Shown here in pieces: positions 12,270-25,138 of a stretch of 64,000 nucleotides of DNA. Below the pieces are notes generated by a model. It searched no databases. It was not told the origin of the DNA and saw nothing but the letters and a program-made list of their open reading frames with translations. The DNA is taken from the NCBI RefSeq assembly GCF_022682495.2, contig NC_071392.1, forward strand, positions 81,236,797 through 81,300,796, given 5' to 3'. The position numbers were made by a program, and so were the translations under genes. Within the stretch, counting starts at the first letter, position 1. Each line of letters begins with the position of its first letter. This DNA is from Desmodus rotundus (Eukaryota > Chordata > Mammalia > Chiroptera > Phyllostomidae).

Positions 12270-12500
12270 ACTGTATGGAAAATGTATTATATTCCAGGCA
12301 TTCTTCTAAGGACAGAACATGTATTTATGTAAAATTCATATCCACTTCATGTGATGGATATGATTATCATTTTTATTTTATAGACTGAATATTTGAGAGG
12401 CAAAGAGGTACAGTAACTTGTTCTTTATTGCCCAACTATCAAGTATTGCCCACAGGATTTGAGCCCAATCTGATTCATACTCTGCTTTTAGCCACTTACC
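12270..12500 (-). mobile_element. MIR SINE, reverse orientation
   Basis: 'attccaggcattcttctaagg', 'gtgatggatatgattatcatttttattttatagactga', 'gaggcaaagaggtacagtaacttg' and 'ggatttgagccca' follow the reversed MIR consensus closely. Confidence 0.75.
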
Positions 12501-13584
12501 GTTAACAGAAAGTACTTGAATTTAGACATTTAACCAAGCTTTGAAATTGAGGAGACATAAGAAATTGGGGTAGACTGAAGTTCCTTAAGGACATTGTAAT
12601 TTGCTTTGGATCAACAAGTATTTTGATCTTTGGGCTTTGACTTATGAGGGAATTTAATAGTTGGATCTCTTTTCTTCCAGGGAATTTGATGATGGAAGGA
12701 GATTTTTTCCATATTCGAGCATTTCTTTGTTGCTAGAATTTTAATATTACAGTGTCTTTATGTATTGAAAGTTTGTTATTGAAATATATTTATGTCATTT
12801 GGCCTCTTCCGAGACCTTTGTAAAAGTGGCTGAACATACTTTGATAAGGGAAATAGAATAAAGTTTGACTTTTCAGCCTTGAGTACAGATTGGTCTTGGA
12901 GATGATTTAATTAATGCACTCTTCGGATGCATATCCAAGAAGAAAGACAAATGATCAGTTGTTAAATGCAGAGTGGTGGCTTGAAGGATTATTCTGATGG
13001 ACAGCTAATCTCTTCCCAAGGGGGAATTAGCACATTCCCAACTGACTATAGCTTTAATGGTTAAGCCAATGAGTTAAGAGAACAAAACCTGTGGAATATT
13101 GGAAATGGTGATGCTTCTACCTTACTCTTGGTGATTACCTCCTTATAAAGCAAGGTGCTCTGGCATAACTCTCTTGGCCTCTCACTGTCTCCTTATTCAC
13201 CCTGCCCAAGAGGAGGTAGAATGCCCTGTCTGAGAGAGTGGGCATGTGTGGTCAGCAGACTCCTTTCTTTCTAAGGAGCCGGCAGACTGCAGGTCACATG
13301 CATTGTGTCTTGGATCTCTAGGAGTAGCTCTGTCTCAGAGCTGGAGACCTTCTCCTGCTGGTTGAGTAAGTCTTTTCCTTTTAAGATTCAGTAATAGGAA
13401 GTCCATTTTCTTGTAGGTAAAAGAAAACCTATTTAGTATCATCATTAACATTTCTAAATGCTTATTTTGTTTTCTATGTTTCTCCTTTCTTGGTCTTATT
13501 CTTGAAGTGGTTTAATACTCAGGCAAGAGAAAAGAGAACAAGTTACTGCCTCTTTACCAAATAACCCAACAATAAACTACTGAC
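12501..13584. other. Non-coding stretch, no gene seen
   Basis: No open frame above 60 codons and no recognised repeat. It is probably unique sequence. Confidence 0.5.
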
Positions 13585-13668
13585 ATGATTGATGGACAGA
13601 TGGATTGATGGACGGATGGAGGATGAGTGGACAGATGAAGGAGAAGGAGATGGAGGGAGAGAGAGAAG
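13585..13668. repeat. Degenerate (GATG)n repeat grading into GA-rich
   Basis: Imperfect GATG/GACG units ('gattgatggacagatggattgatggacgg...') are followed by a purine-rich 'ggagggagagagaga' tail. Confidence 0.75.
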
Positions 13669-14519
13669 CTTTATAAGAGGATAACCTAGAACCAGAATCA
13701 TGCCGATTTGTACCATAGAATCCCAGGAAATTGCAGGATCCCTGAAATTTGTTTCAATCTAAAAGTGAGGGTGCAGGATGGGGATTGAGAGACGAGAATG
13801 GGTTGAATACTTGTATAAAATTTCAGCTTGGTAATGGCTCCATTCTCAAACTACTAGAAGGAGAAAGTTCTTGGGAAAGAACTAGATTTGTGGGCAGCTA
13901 GCACACGTGACACAGAAATAACATACTGAAAACAGGGATTGAATGAAAGTCTCCTTCTTAGACGATAAACACTCCATGTCCCCATTTCCTACTTGGATTC
14001 AAGAAAATTCTGGTAGCTGAGTTTATTCCTTCCAAGTGAGAAATGTGGCATTTCTGTTTGGGGAAAGTTACAGGTTAAGAAAACAGTAATGATGAATTTG
14101 TCAGTTGGGGATTCCCCAATTAAATGGCCCGTCCAGATGATCCAGCAATAAAACCAAACATCAAAAAAAAAAAAAATCCCTGCTTCCAAATAGCCTTCTG
14201 ATATTTTACACTTAAGTAAAAAATGCCCTGTTAAGAATCATTAGATATTCAACAGAAATCTGTAAAAGAAATTTGTACCATTACAACAGAGAGAAATCAA
14301 ACAGAGGCAGGAAAAAGGCAGCAGGAGGAGAAAATAAGGAAGTAGGCAGAAATTCACATCCACACATGTGTGCACTGCGCACATACAGAGGGAGAGAGAG
14401 AAGGTAAAGTACTTCCATAATTAGCATTACTATTGAATTATCCCATAAAAAGGACTAAAGTTGCAAACCAGGATATTCAGAAAATAATAAGAAACAACCC
14501 TCTTTTCTTCCTCCAAATC
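13669..14519. other. Non-coding stretch, no gene seen
   Basis: Short open frames only. An A run lies near 14162-14176 and a GA run near 14390-14402. Confidence 0.5.
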
Positions 14520-15110
14520 TTGGAAGTTAAAAATACAAGATCAGAAATGAAAATGCTGATAGAAATTTTGGAAAATAAAGTTTCAGAAGTCTACCAGAAA
14601 CTAGAACAATAATAACAAAAATTTTTTAAAAATAGGTAACAGGAAATGTAAGATGATAAAGTTAGACCATCATCAGTGATGTCTAAATTTTCAAATATAA
14701 GTTTCCAGTGACGAGGATAGAGAACACAGATGTTAGGAAATCACAAATGATAATTCAAGAGAAGTACTGAAAACTAAAAATAGCAGTTTGATGATTAAAA
14801 ATGCCTACCATGACCTTAAAAAAATAAATAAAATAGAAATACCTACCAAGGGCTTGGGCTCATGTCAGTAGAACAGACTCATACCAACACATATTGTTGT
14901 AAATTTTTTTAAAAAGGGATAAAAGGTTATCAAAGTTTTCAGAGAAAAGGGGGAAAAACCTCTTTACATAGGAAGCAAGGAGAATGAAACAAAATCAAAT
15001 TTTCCACCGCACTAGAAATTTGACCAAAATGAAACATCATTTGCAAATTTAAAGGACAAATTAATCCTACTACGATTCTATCCTCAGTCAAGGTATTTGT
15101 TAATTAACAA
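14520..15110 (+). mobile_element. Old L1/HAL1 ORF1-like remnant
   Basis: A-rich plus-strand sequence recalls the coiled-coil and RNA-binding part of an L1-type ORF1, for example 'aggttatcaaagttttcagagaaaa...aggaagcaaggagaatg', and then 'ctacgattctatcctcagtcaagg', which is like the 'ctagaattctatacccagccaa' motif near the ORF1 end. No open frame survives. The remnant could be a half-LINE-1 or an ordinary L1 piece. Confidence 0.45.
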
Positions 15111-16788
15111 AGCCTCAACATTTGTATTTCCTTAGTGCTCTTTCCCAGGGAGCAGTGGGCGTAAACCGTAGGAGAGGCGGATGTGTGAATCGGGAAGGAA
15201 GGGCTGTAACGCAGAGGAGAGGAGAGAGAACTTGTCACGGTGGAGGTGAAGAGAGAGGAGGCCAAGTCGACAACAGTGTAGCAAGGCCTAGAGAAAAACC
15301 CATCCAGACGGTCTCACTACTGCAGGACTGAGGTCTCCAAGGAAAAGATGAGTTTGACGTAACAATTAATATGGGGAATACGTTCAGAGAAGATACAGAA
15401 CCGTAAAACAGCCTTGAAAACACCCCCAGAAAAAAATATCTTGAATTCTCATCCTAATTCCTTTTGACTACTCCTACTCAAGTACTTTATGTTGAATGCT
15501 TGGGATTTCTTCCATTATAGTCAGAACCTGCTGAACAGAATTTTTCTTCCTCCTTTCTCCCTCCCTTACCTCTGCATCAGAAAGCGTCTGTGCTTAGCAC
15601 CCTTTGCTGTATGACAGGGAACTAGTCAGAAAAATAAGTCCTGCTACCAGCCAGCTAGCTAACAAGGAGCCAGGATCAATACTGTACTAGCCCAATTAAT
15701 GTTAACATTGGGGACCTTTAGAAAACCTGTACAGAGGGAATTGACTATTGCTATTCTAAAGCTTCTCAGGACGACGGCGACGGGGAAAATACAGTGAGGA
15801 TTGTGCGTACCTCTCCAACTTCAGAATATCGGGGACTCCCTGCCGTGCCTCTGTGAGAGAAGAGAGCTATTTTTCTGGGAAGCTAGGCCAGGCTCTCTGA
15901 GGGATCCCTATTAATGCCTAGGGTAGCTTCACGGCCATCTGTGCCAGGGCCCAAGTGGCATCACACGGTTAGAGATGTGAACATCAAAGAAAACGAACAC
16001 GTTTGCCCTGCCCCCAAGCAGTATACACAAGAGGTCGGGAGACACTTGCTCTGCATCCCAGGAGGCAGGTTCAGTGGGTTGACCGTACACCCTCATCGGT
16101 CCTTTCCCTGACAGGGGCGCAGCCCTGCTTATAGAGTTTTCTCGGAGGATCATTCACCATGCTTTTTATTTCACATAACCCGATCCTTTGTGTTACCGAA
16201 TCTTTTCTTCGCTAGCCATATTTCTTAAAACACAATGGTCATTTTTTAAACACGTGCGTGTGGTTGCCACGTGCTCTTGAAGACAGGAAGCGTATTTGGA
16301 TGTCCTGTTTTTCCTGATGTGAAATCCAGCCCCAGTCCTTGGTTTCTCTTTTTTGAGCATTCCGGCTTTATCTTCCCATCTCAGCATAAATACACACAAT
16401 CCGAATTATTATGGGCTTTGTATCAGATTTACAACCTCCGAGAGGGAGATAATGACCCACTCACACAACTTCTTTTTGAAAGGGACCGTTTATTTTTGAT
16501 GTGAAGGTCGGGGATTAGTCACTACAGGTACGTGGCTATCCATAAAACCTTCATCATAAAGCTGCAAGTCTGATGCCCAGAGAAAGTCACTTGATTTCTG
16601 GAGGTCAGGATTACCAAGTGACAAAGTATTTTCACCTCAATTTTGCCCCCATCCCAGGTATGGGATAATTTGGCACAAACATTACGTATTTCCATGTGAA
16701 GTAAGGCAAAAAAAGCAAAGTTAATATAATATAAATAACCCCTTGTCTTGGTAGATGCAGAAGTTCTAGCATTTGCCACTTACTCCAA
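15111..16788. other. Non-coding stretch, no gene seen
   Basis: The section 15130-15330 is GC-richer and may be an extension of the preceding ORF1-like remnant, but I cannot show it. Open frames are below 90 codons and without motifs. Confidence 0.5.
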
Positions 16789-17039
16789 GTTTACTTGGCA
16801 ATATGTGTTTTTAAGATTTTATTTTACACTATTTATTTATTTATGTACTTTAGAGAAAGGGAAGGGAGGGAGAAAGAGAGGAAGAGAAACATTGATTGGT
16901 TACCCCTCTCGTATGCACCTTACTGGGGACCAAACCTGCAACCCAGGCATGTGCCCTGGCCAGGAATTGAACTGGTGACCTTTGGCTTTGTGGGGCGATG
17001 CCCAACCAGATGAGCCTCACCGGTGAGTGTTTACTTGAC
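16789..17039 (-). mobile_element. VES-type bat SINE 4 with target-site duplication
   Basis: The SINE body is about 16803-17027. A degenerate B-box-like motif ggaattgaact lies at 16963-16973. The plus-strand end 'agcctcaccggtga' is more diverged than in the other copies. The duplication tttacttggc/tttacttgac flanks it (16790-16799 and 17030-17039) with one mismatch. It is probably the oldest of the four. Confidence 0.85.
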
Positions 17040-19347
17040 GGTATTCTGACCACTGCCACCCCTCCTCACCTGTCACAAGTTTCAAGCAGAGTTAAGGGGG
17101 AGAAAACCTAAGCCCCTTTCCTAAGTGTGACTGACAAATGCGGGAGGAGAAAACAGGAGGCGAACATCTCAGTGGGGTCGTCCCCTATGACTTTGACTCT
17201 GAATTCAGACCCCGCGGGCTGGATTGGGTTGTGAAAGACCCCGACTTTCCCCAGTTTGTGCTGCTTTACTGTGCTTCCTTCATCCTTCCCTTCCCAAACC
17301 ATCCTTCCCCGCATTTCCCCCAGCACCTATCTGTGAACTCTTATCATAGACACCGGTGTCAAATAACTTCCTTTGTTTTGCAAAGCAAATGCTCTTGGAA
17401 GGAACAACACTTGGGTGGAGTCATCCTGGAAGAGCCAACCGTTTTGTCCCTGTTCTATCGTGTTTGTTGGGACTCTTGCCCTGAGGCGACAGCACCTGCT
17501 CCCTCCTCGCCCCTTCCCTTCACTCTCCACTCAGCAGCTGTGACAGGATGTTCAGGGAGTTTCTCTCCAGCCCAAAGGGTCCGTGTGGTTTGGGGTGAGT
17601 CACAGGCTCTTTCACTAAATCTTTGTACTTGCTAGAAAGAAAACATGTGAATAACGTACTAGCAAATTCTACCAAGTTCATCGAAATGAGCCGCAGTTTA
17701 TACTGATTTTATAAGTGACTGTTTTGTCACCAAGTAGGGACTATTCCCAGAGTGTAGAATGCCTAAAGAGAGGAAGTTTTGGAACATCCAGTAAAGTCGT
17801 GCAGACTCTTCTCAGGATAAAACATAAATGCATGTAAGCATTCTTCTGAGTGTCATTTTGAGAGGATCCCAGACTCCCATCCTAGTTCCGTGGAGCACCT
17901 ACCCCTTGACTGAAAGCAAAATTGGGGCAAATAAGGGTATTTTCATGAGATACAGATTTCATGTCTCCACTCCTGGTGTCTTTCCCCCACCCCCACCCCG
18001 ACCCCTTACCCCTGTGTACCAAGAGAAAATTGGAAAATCTTTCTACCTTAAAAGTCAGACCTAAGAGGATAACGAAACATAAGCAGATTTCAGCAGCATT
18101 CCGATTGCACAGGGATGTGTCTCTCCGGTGCTGAATGATTGACAGAGACTGAAGGCTGAGCCATCAGACCAGCATGGGAGACGATGCCACCCATGCCCTT
18201 CAGGCACCAAACCAGAAGGAAGCATTCATCTGGTGTGCTTGGAGCAAGCTGGCACCTACAGACAACTGACTTGACGTTCGTAAATCAAGAGCAAAGGAAC
18301 TGACTGAATTCCGAGGTAAAATAAGTGTAAAAACCTCAGTACCGGCAGCAGTTCCCTTCCACCCTGATGAGAGACCTTGAGGCCTTGCCCCTCTTTGCCA
18401 TTCATTCAATAGGATCTGTTTACTGCAGGGCTAAGTTCCTTCCGTGGAAGTGTGACTTGCCACTGTGTGAGCATGTTATTTTTGGTGTAAAATTAGTGTG
18501 TTATGCTCCAACTCTCTTCTGATTTACCTGGGCTTTAAAACACCACGGTGGCATTGAAAATCTTCACGTACTCAGCCATTGCATCCGAAGACCCCCGCAA
18601 TATTTACAGATCAATTCCGGGACTCTTTCCCTCCTTTTTTTTTTCCCCCCCCAGCAAAGTGTTTCAGGAAAAAAAATATTAAAAAAAATATTTAAGCCCC
18701 TGTAGACTCTACAGGGCAGTGCTTTAAAAAAAATAAGCAGCTTATTAACTCGCGCTCCTGTGCCTTTCTCTCTGTCTCACTAATCCAACCCATGTCTGAT
18801 GCATGCCTGTCACTCTGTGCCCAGCGCTGCTCGGAGAGTATTCAGCAGTGAAAGTGAAGGTCGAGGAATCTCCTGCTAGAGCTAGAGATTATGGAAGAAT
18901 AAGAGAATAAAACAATAAAGTTCATAATAAGCAATTAACAGTGATGACCTAGGAGGGCGTGGGGTGTTAGTTAGCTCAGATGTTGGGAGACCATTTCACT
19001 GAAGCTTTGAGCTGAGGCCAGAATGAGAAGGAGGAGAAGCCATGGGGATATTTGTGGGTAGATCAGGCTTTTTCCATCTTGGCATTACTGACATTTAAGG
19101 GCAAATAATAATTTGTTATGGGGGCTGTTCTATGATTATAGGATGTTGAGCAGCATCCTAGCCTCAACTCAGTAGATGCTGATGACACCTCCCATCCCTG
19201 CTGGTACAACCAAAATGTCTCTAGATTTACAAAATTGCTTCCAGGCAAGAACCACGGTGATAGAGGCATTTCAAAATGCAAAGGCCCTGAACAGCCACAA
19301 AGTAAAGGGGCATATAAAAAGCTAGCATGTTTTGGAAGGTAGTGATT
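17040..19347. other. Non-coding stretch; 165-codon frame not supported as a gene
   Basis: The longest open frame outside retroelements is at 17138-17635 (plus, 165 codons). Its product is rich in Ser, Pro, His and Cys with no domain, signal peptide pattern or repeat I recognise. No upstream exon or promoter is evident. The sequence is somewhat GC-rich but not a CpG island. I treat the frame as chance. Confidence 0.5.
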
Positions 19348-19547
19348 TAGATGTGTCCAACCTTTTGGCATCTCTGGGCCACACTGGAAGAAGAAGAATT
19401 GTCTTGGGCCACACATTAAATATATTGTGACATGTAATCACAAAAAAAACCTCACTGTTTTCAGTAAATTTATGATTTTGTTTTGGGCTGCATTCCTAGC
19501 CATCCTGAGCCACACACAGCCCATGGGTCGCAGGCTGGACACCCCTG
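19348..19547. mobile_element. Non-autonomous hAT-type (Charlie-like) element
   Basis: A 200-bp element with imperfect terminal inverted repeats: left 'gatgtgtccaacctt' and right 'aggctggacacccctg'. The inner body carries two copies of 'gggccacac' near the left side and 'gagccacacacagccc' near the right. This layout matches a common non-coding mammalian DNA transposon whose family I cannot name with certainty. I could not find a convincing 8-bp duplication. Confidence 0.6.
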
Positions 19548-20445
19548 CTGGATGCAGGCAGAGGCCAGCTCTCACTAGAGCCTTGCAGATTACGGTAAGG
19601 ACCCAGGTTTCCCTTTAGCACAGGTGGGAGACACTGGAAGACTAAGGAAAGCAAATTCTAAACTGAATTACATTTTACCATCGTTCTGGCTGCTATGTGT
19701 AGTGCTGCCAATGTCTCATTTTACTAACTTATTTAACTAGATTGGCTATTGGAGTTCAAAGGTAAAACTCAGTTTATATTTTTGGTAATGATTTCTACTT
19801 TAGTTTTACAGATTGAGATTTGCTATGGACGCTGTAGAGGCTGTTTCCCCAGAGACCACATAACTGATTTGGGTAGTCAGCAAGACATGGTGTTATGGTC
19901 ATGCGAAAACTTACAGAGCTGTGTTAGAAGTTAGCACACCTTTTTATTTCATTACTAAACATATAAAATGGGAAAAACCTTAATATAGCCGTTTACCAAT
20001 TACAAAACACTATATACTTTTGAAAAAACAAAAGAAGACTCTCAGTCACTGAGGTAATGCTCATATAGTTGGATTCTTTGTTTTCCAGCTTCAGTTGAGT
20101 CAGCTGGGACCAGTAGATGTGGAATTTCAAAGTCATGTGCCAGACTGCTGAGTAGACATTTCTCAGGAAGTGTCTGAAGGTAGTGAGAGAGCTCTCAGAT
20201 TCGCAGGGAAGATTGAAACAGGTTGAGAAGTGAGAGGCTAAACCTCGGCTATGAGCAGGGTTACCACCCACACTCTTCGTTCCGGCCTTCCGGGAACAAG
20301 GAGCAGGCACTCCCTTGTATTGTCAATCTGAGTGACAGGCAGCCTCCGGAATCCATTCTCTATAGTTAGGATGTTCACTGCATAAAGTGTCTGGCACAAG
20401 TCTGAGTTATCTTAAAGAGACAGACAGTGCTATTGGCCTGAAGCA
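19548..20445. other. Non-coding stretch, no gene seen
   Basis: Open frames at most 105 codons, without recognisable motifs. No repeat family is identified. Confidence 0.5.
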
Positions 20446-20453
20446 TGAGAGAC

Positions 20454-20494
<41 letters not shown>

Positions 20495-20530
20495 GAGACA
20501 GAGAGAGAGGGAGAGAGAGGGAGAGAAAGA
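20446..20530. repeat. (GA)n microsatellite
   Basis: About 85 bases of nearly pure GA dinucleotides, broken by periodic GACAGA and GGGAGA units. Confidence 0.9.
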
Positions 20531-21737
20531 GAATGGATTGATACTAATTTGGAATTAATGGAAACTGCACTCTCACCAAATACTGAAGGCAGCCTCTTAA
20601 AGAATGCCTGAGTTTTTCTCATGAAGTTTTCCATGGTCCAGAGTCAAGGGAGCGAGCTGACTTGGGAGTTCTTTCAAACCTCGACTCCTACAATGCCTGG
20701 GGTAGTGGTGGGGAATTGTATGTGGAATGAATCCAGGAGAAAACAGAGACTACATTGGGAGCAGCTGCCTGATAAAGAAGGTGAACACAGCCCAAGTGGA
20801 GAGGTCCAGTGAAGGGGGGTGGGGGCATCTGAGGTCACCAAGGGAAGTGTCCAAGAAAGGTAGGTTTACGTAGCAGGCGGGCTCAGCAGTTAATCACTCT
20901 CCTCGTCTAGAAAGGAGTATGCCCTCGCTCAGTGCAATACAGTTGGACTCAAAACCCCAATTTGCCAGAAGCAGAAGGTGGAGCAGGGAAAGAAAGAGTC
21001 CCAGGGGGAGGGCAGTACTGTCTGAGTTGGTCAGGTTCAAGGTGCTGCCAAAACTGAAGAGCAGGCTTTCTCCTTACCAAGTACATACTGAGCTTTGTGA
21101 CTTAGAGTAAGTTAGTTCACTGAAGAAGGACAGTGGAGAACAAAAATACATTTTCATTTACTGCCTCCTATTCGTCACGCTTGCTCAACATCCCAGTTAC
21201 AATGTTCTCCAGCTGTTAGGGTTACTCTTTATCCTAGAGTGTTCCCATAGGATTGAGGAAACATCACTTCTGCTAACCTAGAACATTCTTTCTTCCAGTC
21301 ATGCCAGGTTTTATCTGGACACATCTAGGATTAAGTAAGGCATTTTTCTTATATTTTAGAGCATTCATTTATTTATCCATTTATTTAATATGTATTTATT
21401 GAGTGCCTAGTATTTGCCAGGTTTTTAGTAATCTTGGCTGGAAGTGTTAGGTGCTTACCTCACCGGAGAGGCTAGCACCAAGGGAAGCTTCTGGGCTCAG
21501 GGACCACATGGCGAAGCCGTGGAATGCTCAGGAGACATTCAAGTAACACGGTGCCCAAGCTCCACAGTCCAGGGGACTATTTTTCACGCAGTCCTCCTAG
21601 CCTTTGATTCTCTCTCTCAAAACTCATACATGTCTACTCCTAACTTAATCTGCAATGACATAAAATACTGAGAAGTATTAGTCAAGAAATATTCTAGAAG
21701 GAAGCCATAGACAATACCCAAAGTGTCACAGAACAAT
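20531..21737. other. Non-coding stretch, no gene seen
   Basis: No gene is supported. The section 21362-21425 ('cattcatttatttatcc...tatttattgagtgcctagtatttgccagg') is an ancient repeat scrap like the one near 2965. Confidence 0.5.
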
Positions 21738-22235
21738 GTGGGCTGAATTGTGTCTCCCAAAGAAATATGTTGAAGTCCTAGCCCTGGCCGCCCCTCCCCC
21801 GCCCCTGCCCCATTCCCATCATACCTGTGAATGCAATCTTATCTGGAAATAGTCTTTGCAGATGCCATCAAGTGAGGACAGGTCATCCTGGATTAGGACG
21901 AGCCTACTCCGATGACCGGCTTTCCAGTAAGCCCAGGGAGACGGAGATGCTCAGATACAGAGATACAGACACATGGAGAGCGAGTGCCAGGGGAAGAAGG
22001 GGGCCGAAATCGGAGTGGTGCAAACCGAGAGATACCAAGGGTTCCTGGCAACCACCAGAAGCCGGGAGAGAGACATACAACAGATTTCTATCTGAGATCC
22101 ATCGGAGGAACTGGCCTTGCTGACACATTGATTTTTCAGATTTCTAGCCTGCAGAACGGTGAGAAAATACATTTCTGTTATTTCAAGGCACCCAGTCTGT
22201 GCTCATTCGTTACGGCAGCCCTAGGAAATAATATA
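21738..22235 (+). mobile_element. Solo LTR-like repeat (ERVL-MaLR type)
   Basis: It starts with 'tgtgggctgaattgtgtctcccaaag.aatatgttgaagtccta' and ends with 'cttctagcctgcagaa.tgagaaaata..tttctgttatttcaaggcacccagtctgtgctcattcgttacggcagccctaggaa'-like sequence. In between lies a 'cttatctggaaatag.ctttgcagatg' block. This order is typical of old mammalian MaLR-type LTRs. No internal retroviral region is attached. A 139-codon frame that crosses it is not a gene. Confidence 0.65.
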
Positions 22236-22933
22236 GATGGTAAAGTTGGCAAGAAAAGAAAAAAGAAATATGAGAATAATGTGCACGGGCTGTGCTTTCT
22301 CTTGAAAATGCGGTCATCAAACACGTTGTAGGATGACCTAGCTCCTTCAGATCATAGTAACATGTTCTAGGGATCCCAGGCCAGAGTCAGGTCAAGTCGC
22401 AATTTGGTGGACAGAGTTAGGCGCTCAGAATATAGCAACAGGAGCGCTAACAGCCAGCTCCATATGTGTAAGTATGGGAAAGTGTTTGTAAACTGTTAGG
22501 TGCTCCAAAATGAAAAACAAAACAGCACTGTTGCTCCTATGCTTTCATTCCACGTTATTATAAAAAAAAATAACTAGCTACTTATATATAATGAATTAAC
22601 TTTGCATCTGGGAATATTTTTATTCTCTGGTTTCCGAGTCCCGGTCAAGTTTCTTTATGATAGAACAAAATTCTTGCATTACCTGAATTTTTATGCTGAG
22701 CATGTATTACTTTTATAATCAGGAAATAAAAATAATTTCTATTTCACAAATAAAAGGTTATGACCTGCTAGAGTATACAGACTATTTCTATTTGTTTTCT
22801 TTTGTGAAGTGTCCCACATTATTGTTAGCCAATAAGGCACTTAATATCTTTAATGGGTAAGAAGGCAGCAGGGAAGAAAGGAGCCTGACATGGCATATGC
22901 TACAATTTTCCATAAAAATTACTTTGTGTCTTT
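22236..22933. other. Non-coding stretch, no gene seen
   Basis: AT-rich with A runs (22561-22571). No open frame or repeat is recognised. Confidence 0.5.
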
Positions 22934-23217
22934 ATTTGGAGCAGTGATTTTCAACCAGTGTGCCATGAGAATTTTTAGAACATGCAATACCTGACTATTT
23001 AGTCAGGGGCACTGACCTCTTTTCCTTTAGATTATCAAATAAAAACAATGACTACAGCTAACACAATAATAGTGGTACGGTGTGAGTGAATCAAAATTAT
23101 ACCTATTTTTTGGTCAGATGGGCAAAATATATAATATATTTTTGGGCATGCCACAGAGTTTTAGTAATTATTTTGTGTGCCATGAGATGAAAAAGGGTGA
23201 AAATCACTGATTTAGAC
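22934..23217. mobile_element. Non-autonomous hAT element with TIRs and 8-bp TSD
   Basis: The element covers 22942-23209 (268 bp). Its ends cagtgattttcaacc and gggtgaaaatcactg are inverted repeats, with 'gtgtgccatgaga' just inside each end in mirrored form. Flanking 8-mers atttggag (22934-22941) and atttagac (23210-23217) agree at six of eight positions, the duplication length typical of hAT elements. There is no transposase frame, so it needed an enzyme in trans. Confidence 0.75.
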
Positions 23218-25044
23218 TATGTATTTAATTTGTGAATATATAGAAAAAGAAAGTATGAGCTAGATTGACTGGAACACACAGAAAATATTGAAGTGAGGGA
23301 ATGCTAGGTGAGTGAGTGGCACATTTTTTAAAGATAAGGTGAGAAAGATGATGAAATTTATTTGACAAAGTCAGAGACATTTAGCATGTTACATTCACTG
23401 AAACTAAGTGAAATCCGTTTATAGCTTGGGGTCAGAGGAAGGTGATTCTCTTTAATGTGCTTCGCTTACATTTAAAATCGGCTCGCCCCAGGTCTTTATA
23501 GTCAGGTTTTCATAGATGCCCCAACCTGAACCAGAGGGAAATGCAAACGACTAAACCATCCGAGAGAATCATTTGCTACTTTAACAGCAATTTGAATCAA
23601 TTGGTCATCTTTACAGAATCTCTGTGGACCAACTCCTCCCTGAACTCCAATCTGGTTTCCGGGGCATTCTGTGATATTTCCCTTCCCGCCACATCCATTG
23701 GTCCTTCCGCCTGGTTTCGGTGGACACGCCTTCTTTCTTTCGACCTTTAAATGCCTCTGTCACCTGTGTGCATCCCTCTTCTTCAGGCTCCCACAGCCTG
23801 ATTCAGGACCTTGCCTCCTTACTCAGTGCCCTGGGTACTCCCCTTTGGGGGCTCCAGAAGCTTTGCAGGGAGGTGTTGTCCTACAAAAAGAAAGAGAGAG
23901 AGAGAGTAATGTCACCCCAATAAATTCAATTAAAATGTTTAAAAGAAGTTAAGGGACTCCTCGGTGATTAGACAGCCAGTGGGTAGTAGAGCTGGGCAAG
24001 AATCTGTCTCCTAACTCTTAATCCAGGGCTCTCAATACTAACTTGGTTATAATTTTGTGGTTAAGAAACAGCAGGTGTTTGATGGAAAACCAACACAATC
24101 AACTATATGAAAATAAGTCAGAGAGAGAGAGAGAGAGAAACCTCAGCAGGGTCAAGATGCCTTGAAATACAGATTGTACCAATACATGAAAATCAAACTC
24201 ATAATTCAAATAGGTTTTGTGATTATTCCCATTACTGAAGATTTCTTTACAGTACAAAACAATCAACAGGGTTTGCACGCAGAGGTTAGTCTGATGTATT
24301 TCCAACATGATTGGACTACAGGAAGTGGGTTTGCACAGCCTCTGCATGAAAATACCTACTGTACCTTTGAAGAGCAATTGAGATGGACACAAACCACACA
24401 CAGAAGGTTGTAGTGTGGGTCGAATGAGCATTGAATTTTGAGACGGACCAAAACAATGAGTTAACATTCTATTGTGTAATTTGTCTTTATATCTAACTGT
24501 ATTCCAGAGTAAAAGATTAAACCCTCTTGCCCCCTATCAAAAAAAGAAAAGTCAACAGAGGATGTATGAGAACCCTTAAAGCCCAAATATTATGACTTGT
24601 TTTGTCATTTATATTATTTCTTTATCATAATATCCTTTGCGCAGCTTTTGCACTTTTGACGTATCCTTCTAGAGCCCCTCCTAGGAAAACTCATTTATAG
24701 GTGAAATCTCTGAAGCTACAACAGTCTCTCTTCTGAATTCGTTAATATGAAATGGCAAAACGAATTCATGATCAGCTGTAGGGAGTCTCTCCCTACTTCC
24801 CCTGTTCTCCGGGGCAAGAGAAGGAAGGAGGAAGCAGAGGATTGAGTACGTGGTGGGTACGAGAGCTCAGGCTCTACACCCTCACACTCAAACCCTGGGC
24901 CTGTTCACAGCACTGCGATGTGTTCTGGGTAGACACTGACCATCAATTTTAGGTCTATTCAAAAAATAAGTTGCAGTACAGTGTTACTAAATGTAGAACT
25001 AAAATACAAGTATATATTTTTCATAGCTATAACTTTTCTTTTTT
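23218..25044. other. Non-coding stretch, no gene seen
   Basis: Open frames reach 122 codons (24099-24467, minus) but show no domain. Short GA runs lie at 23890-23906 and 24118-24138. Confidence 0.5.
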
Positions 25045-25134
25045 CTTTTAAATTATATTTTATTGATTATGCTGTTACAGTTGTCCCAATTTTTCTCCAT
25101 TTGCCCCCCAACACCTCCCATGATCTTAAACTTT
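25045..25134 (-). mobile_element. L1/HAL1 3' end fragment (tail family A)
   Basis: The T-rich start followed by 'attttattgattatgctgttacagttgtccca' matches the 3' end of the two half-LINE-1 elements in this window, read on the minus strand. It is cut short after about 90 bases and abuts another L1 tail. Confidence 0.7.
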
Positions 25135-25138
25135 CTTG

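Noticed and set aside
17138..17635. 165-codon open frame on the plus strand
   Set aside because: No domain, signal, splice context or promoter; composition is that of random GC-richer DNA. Conservation across mammals would be needed to revive it.
20387..20634. Frames with long Arg-Glu or Ser-Leu repeats
   Set aside because: They are translations of the GA microsatellite.
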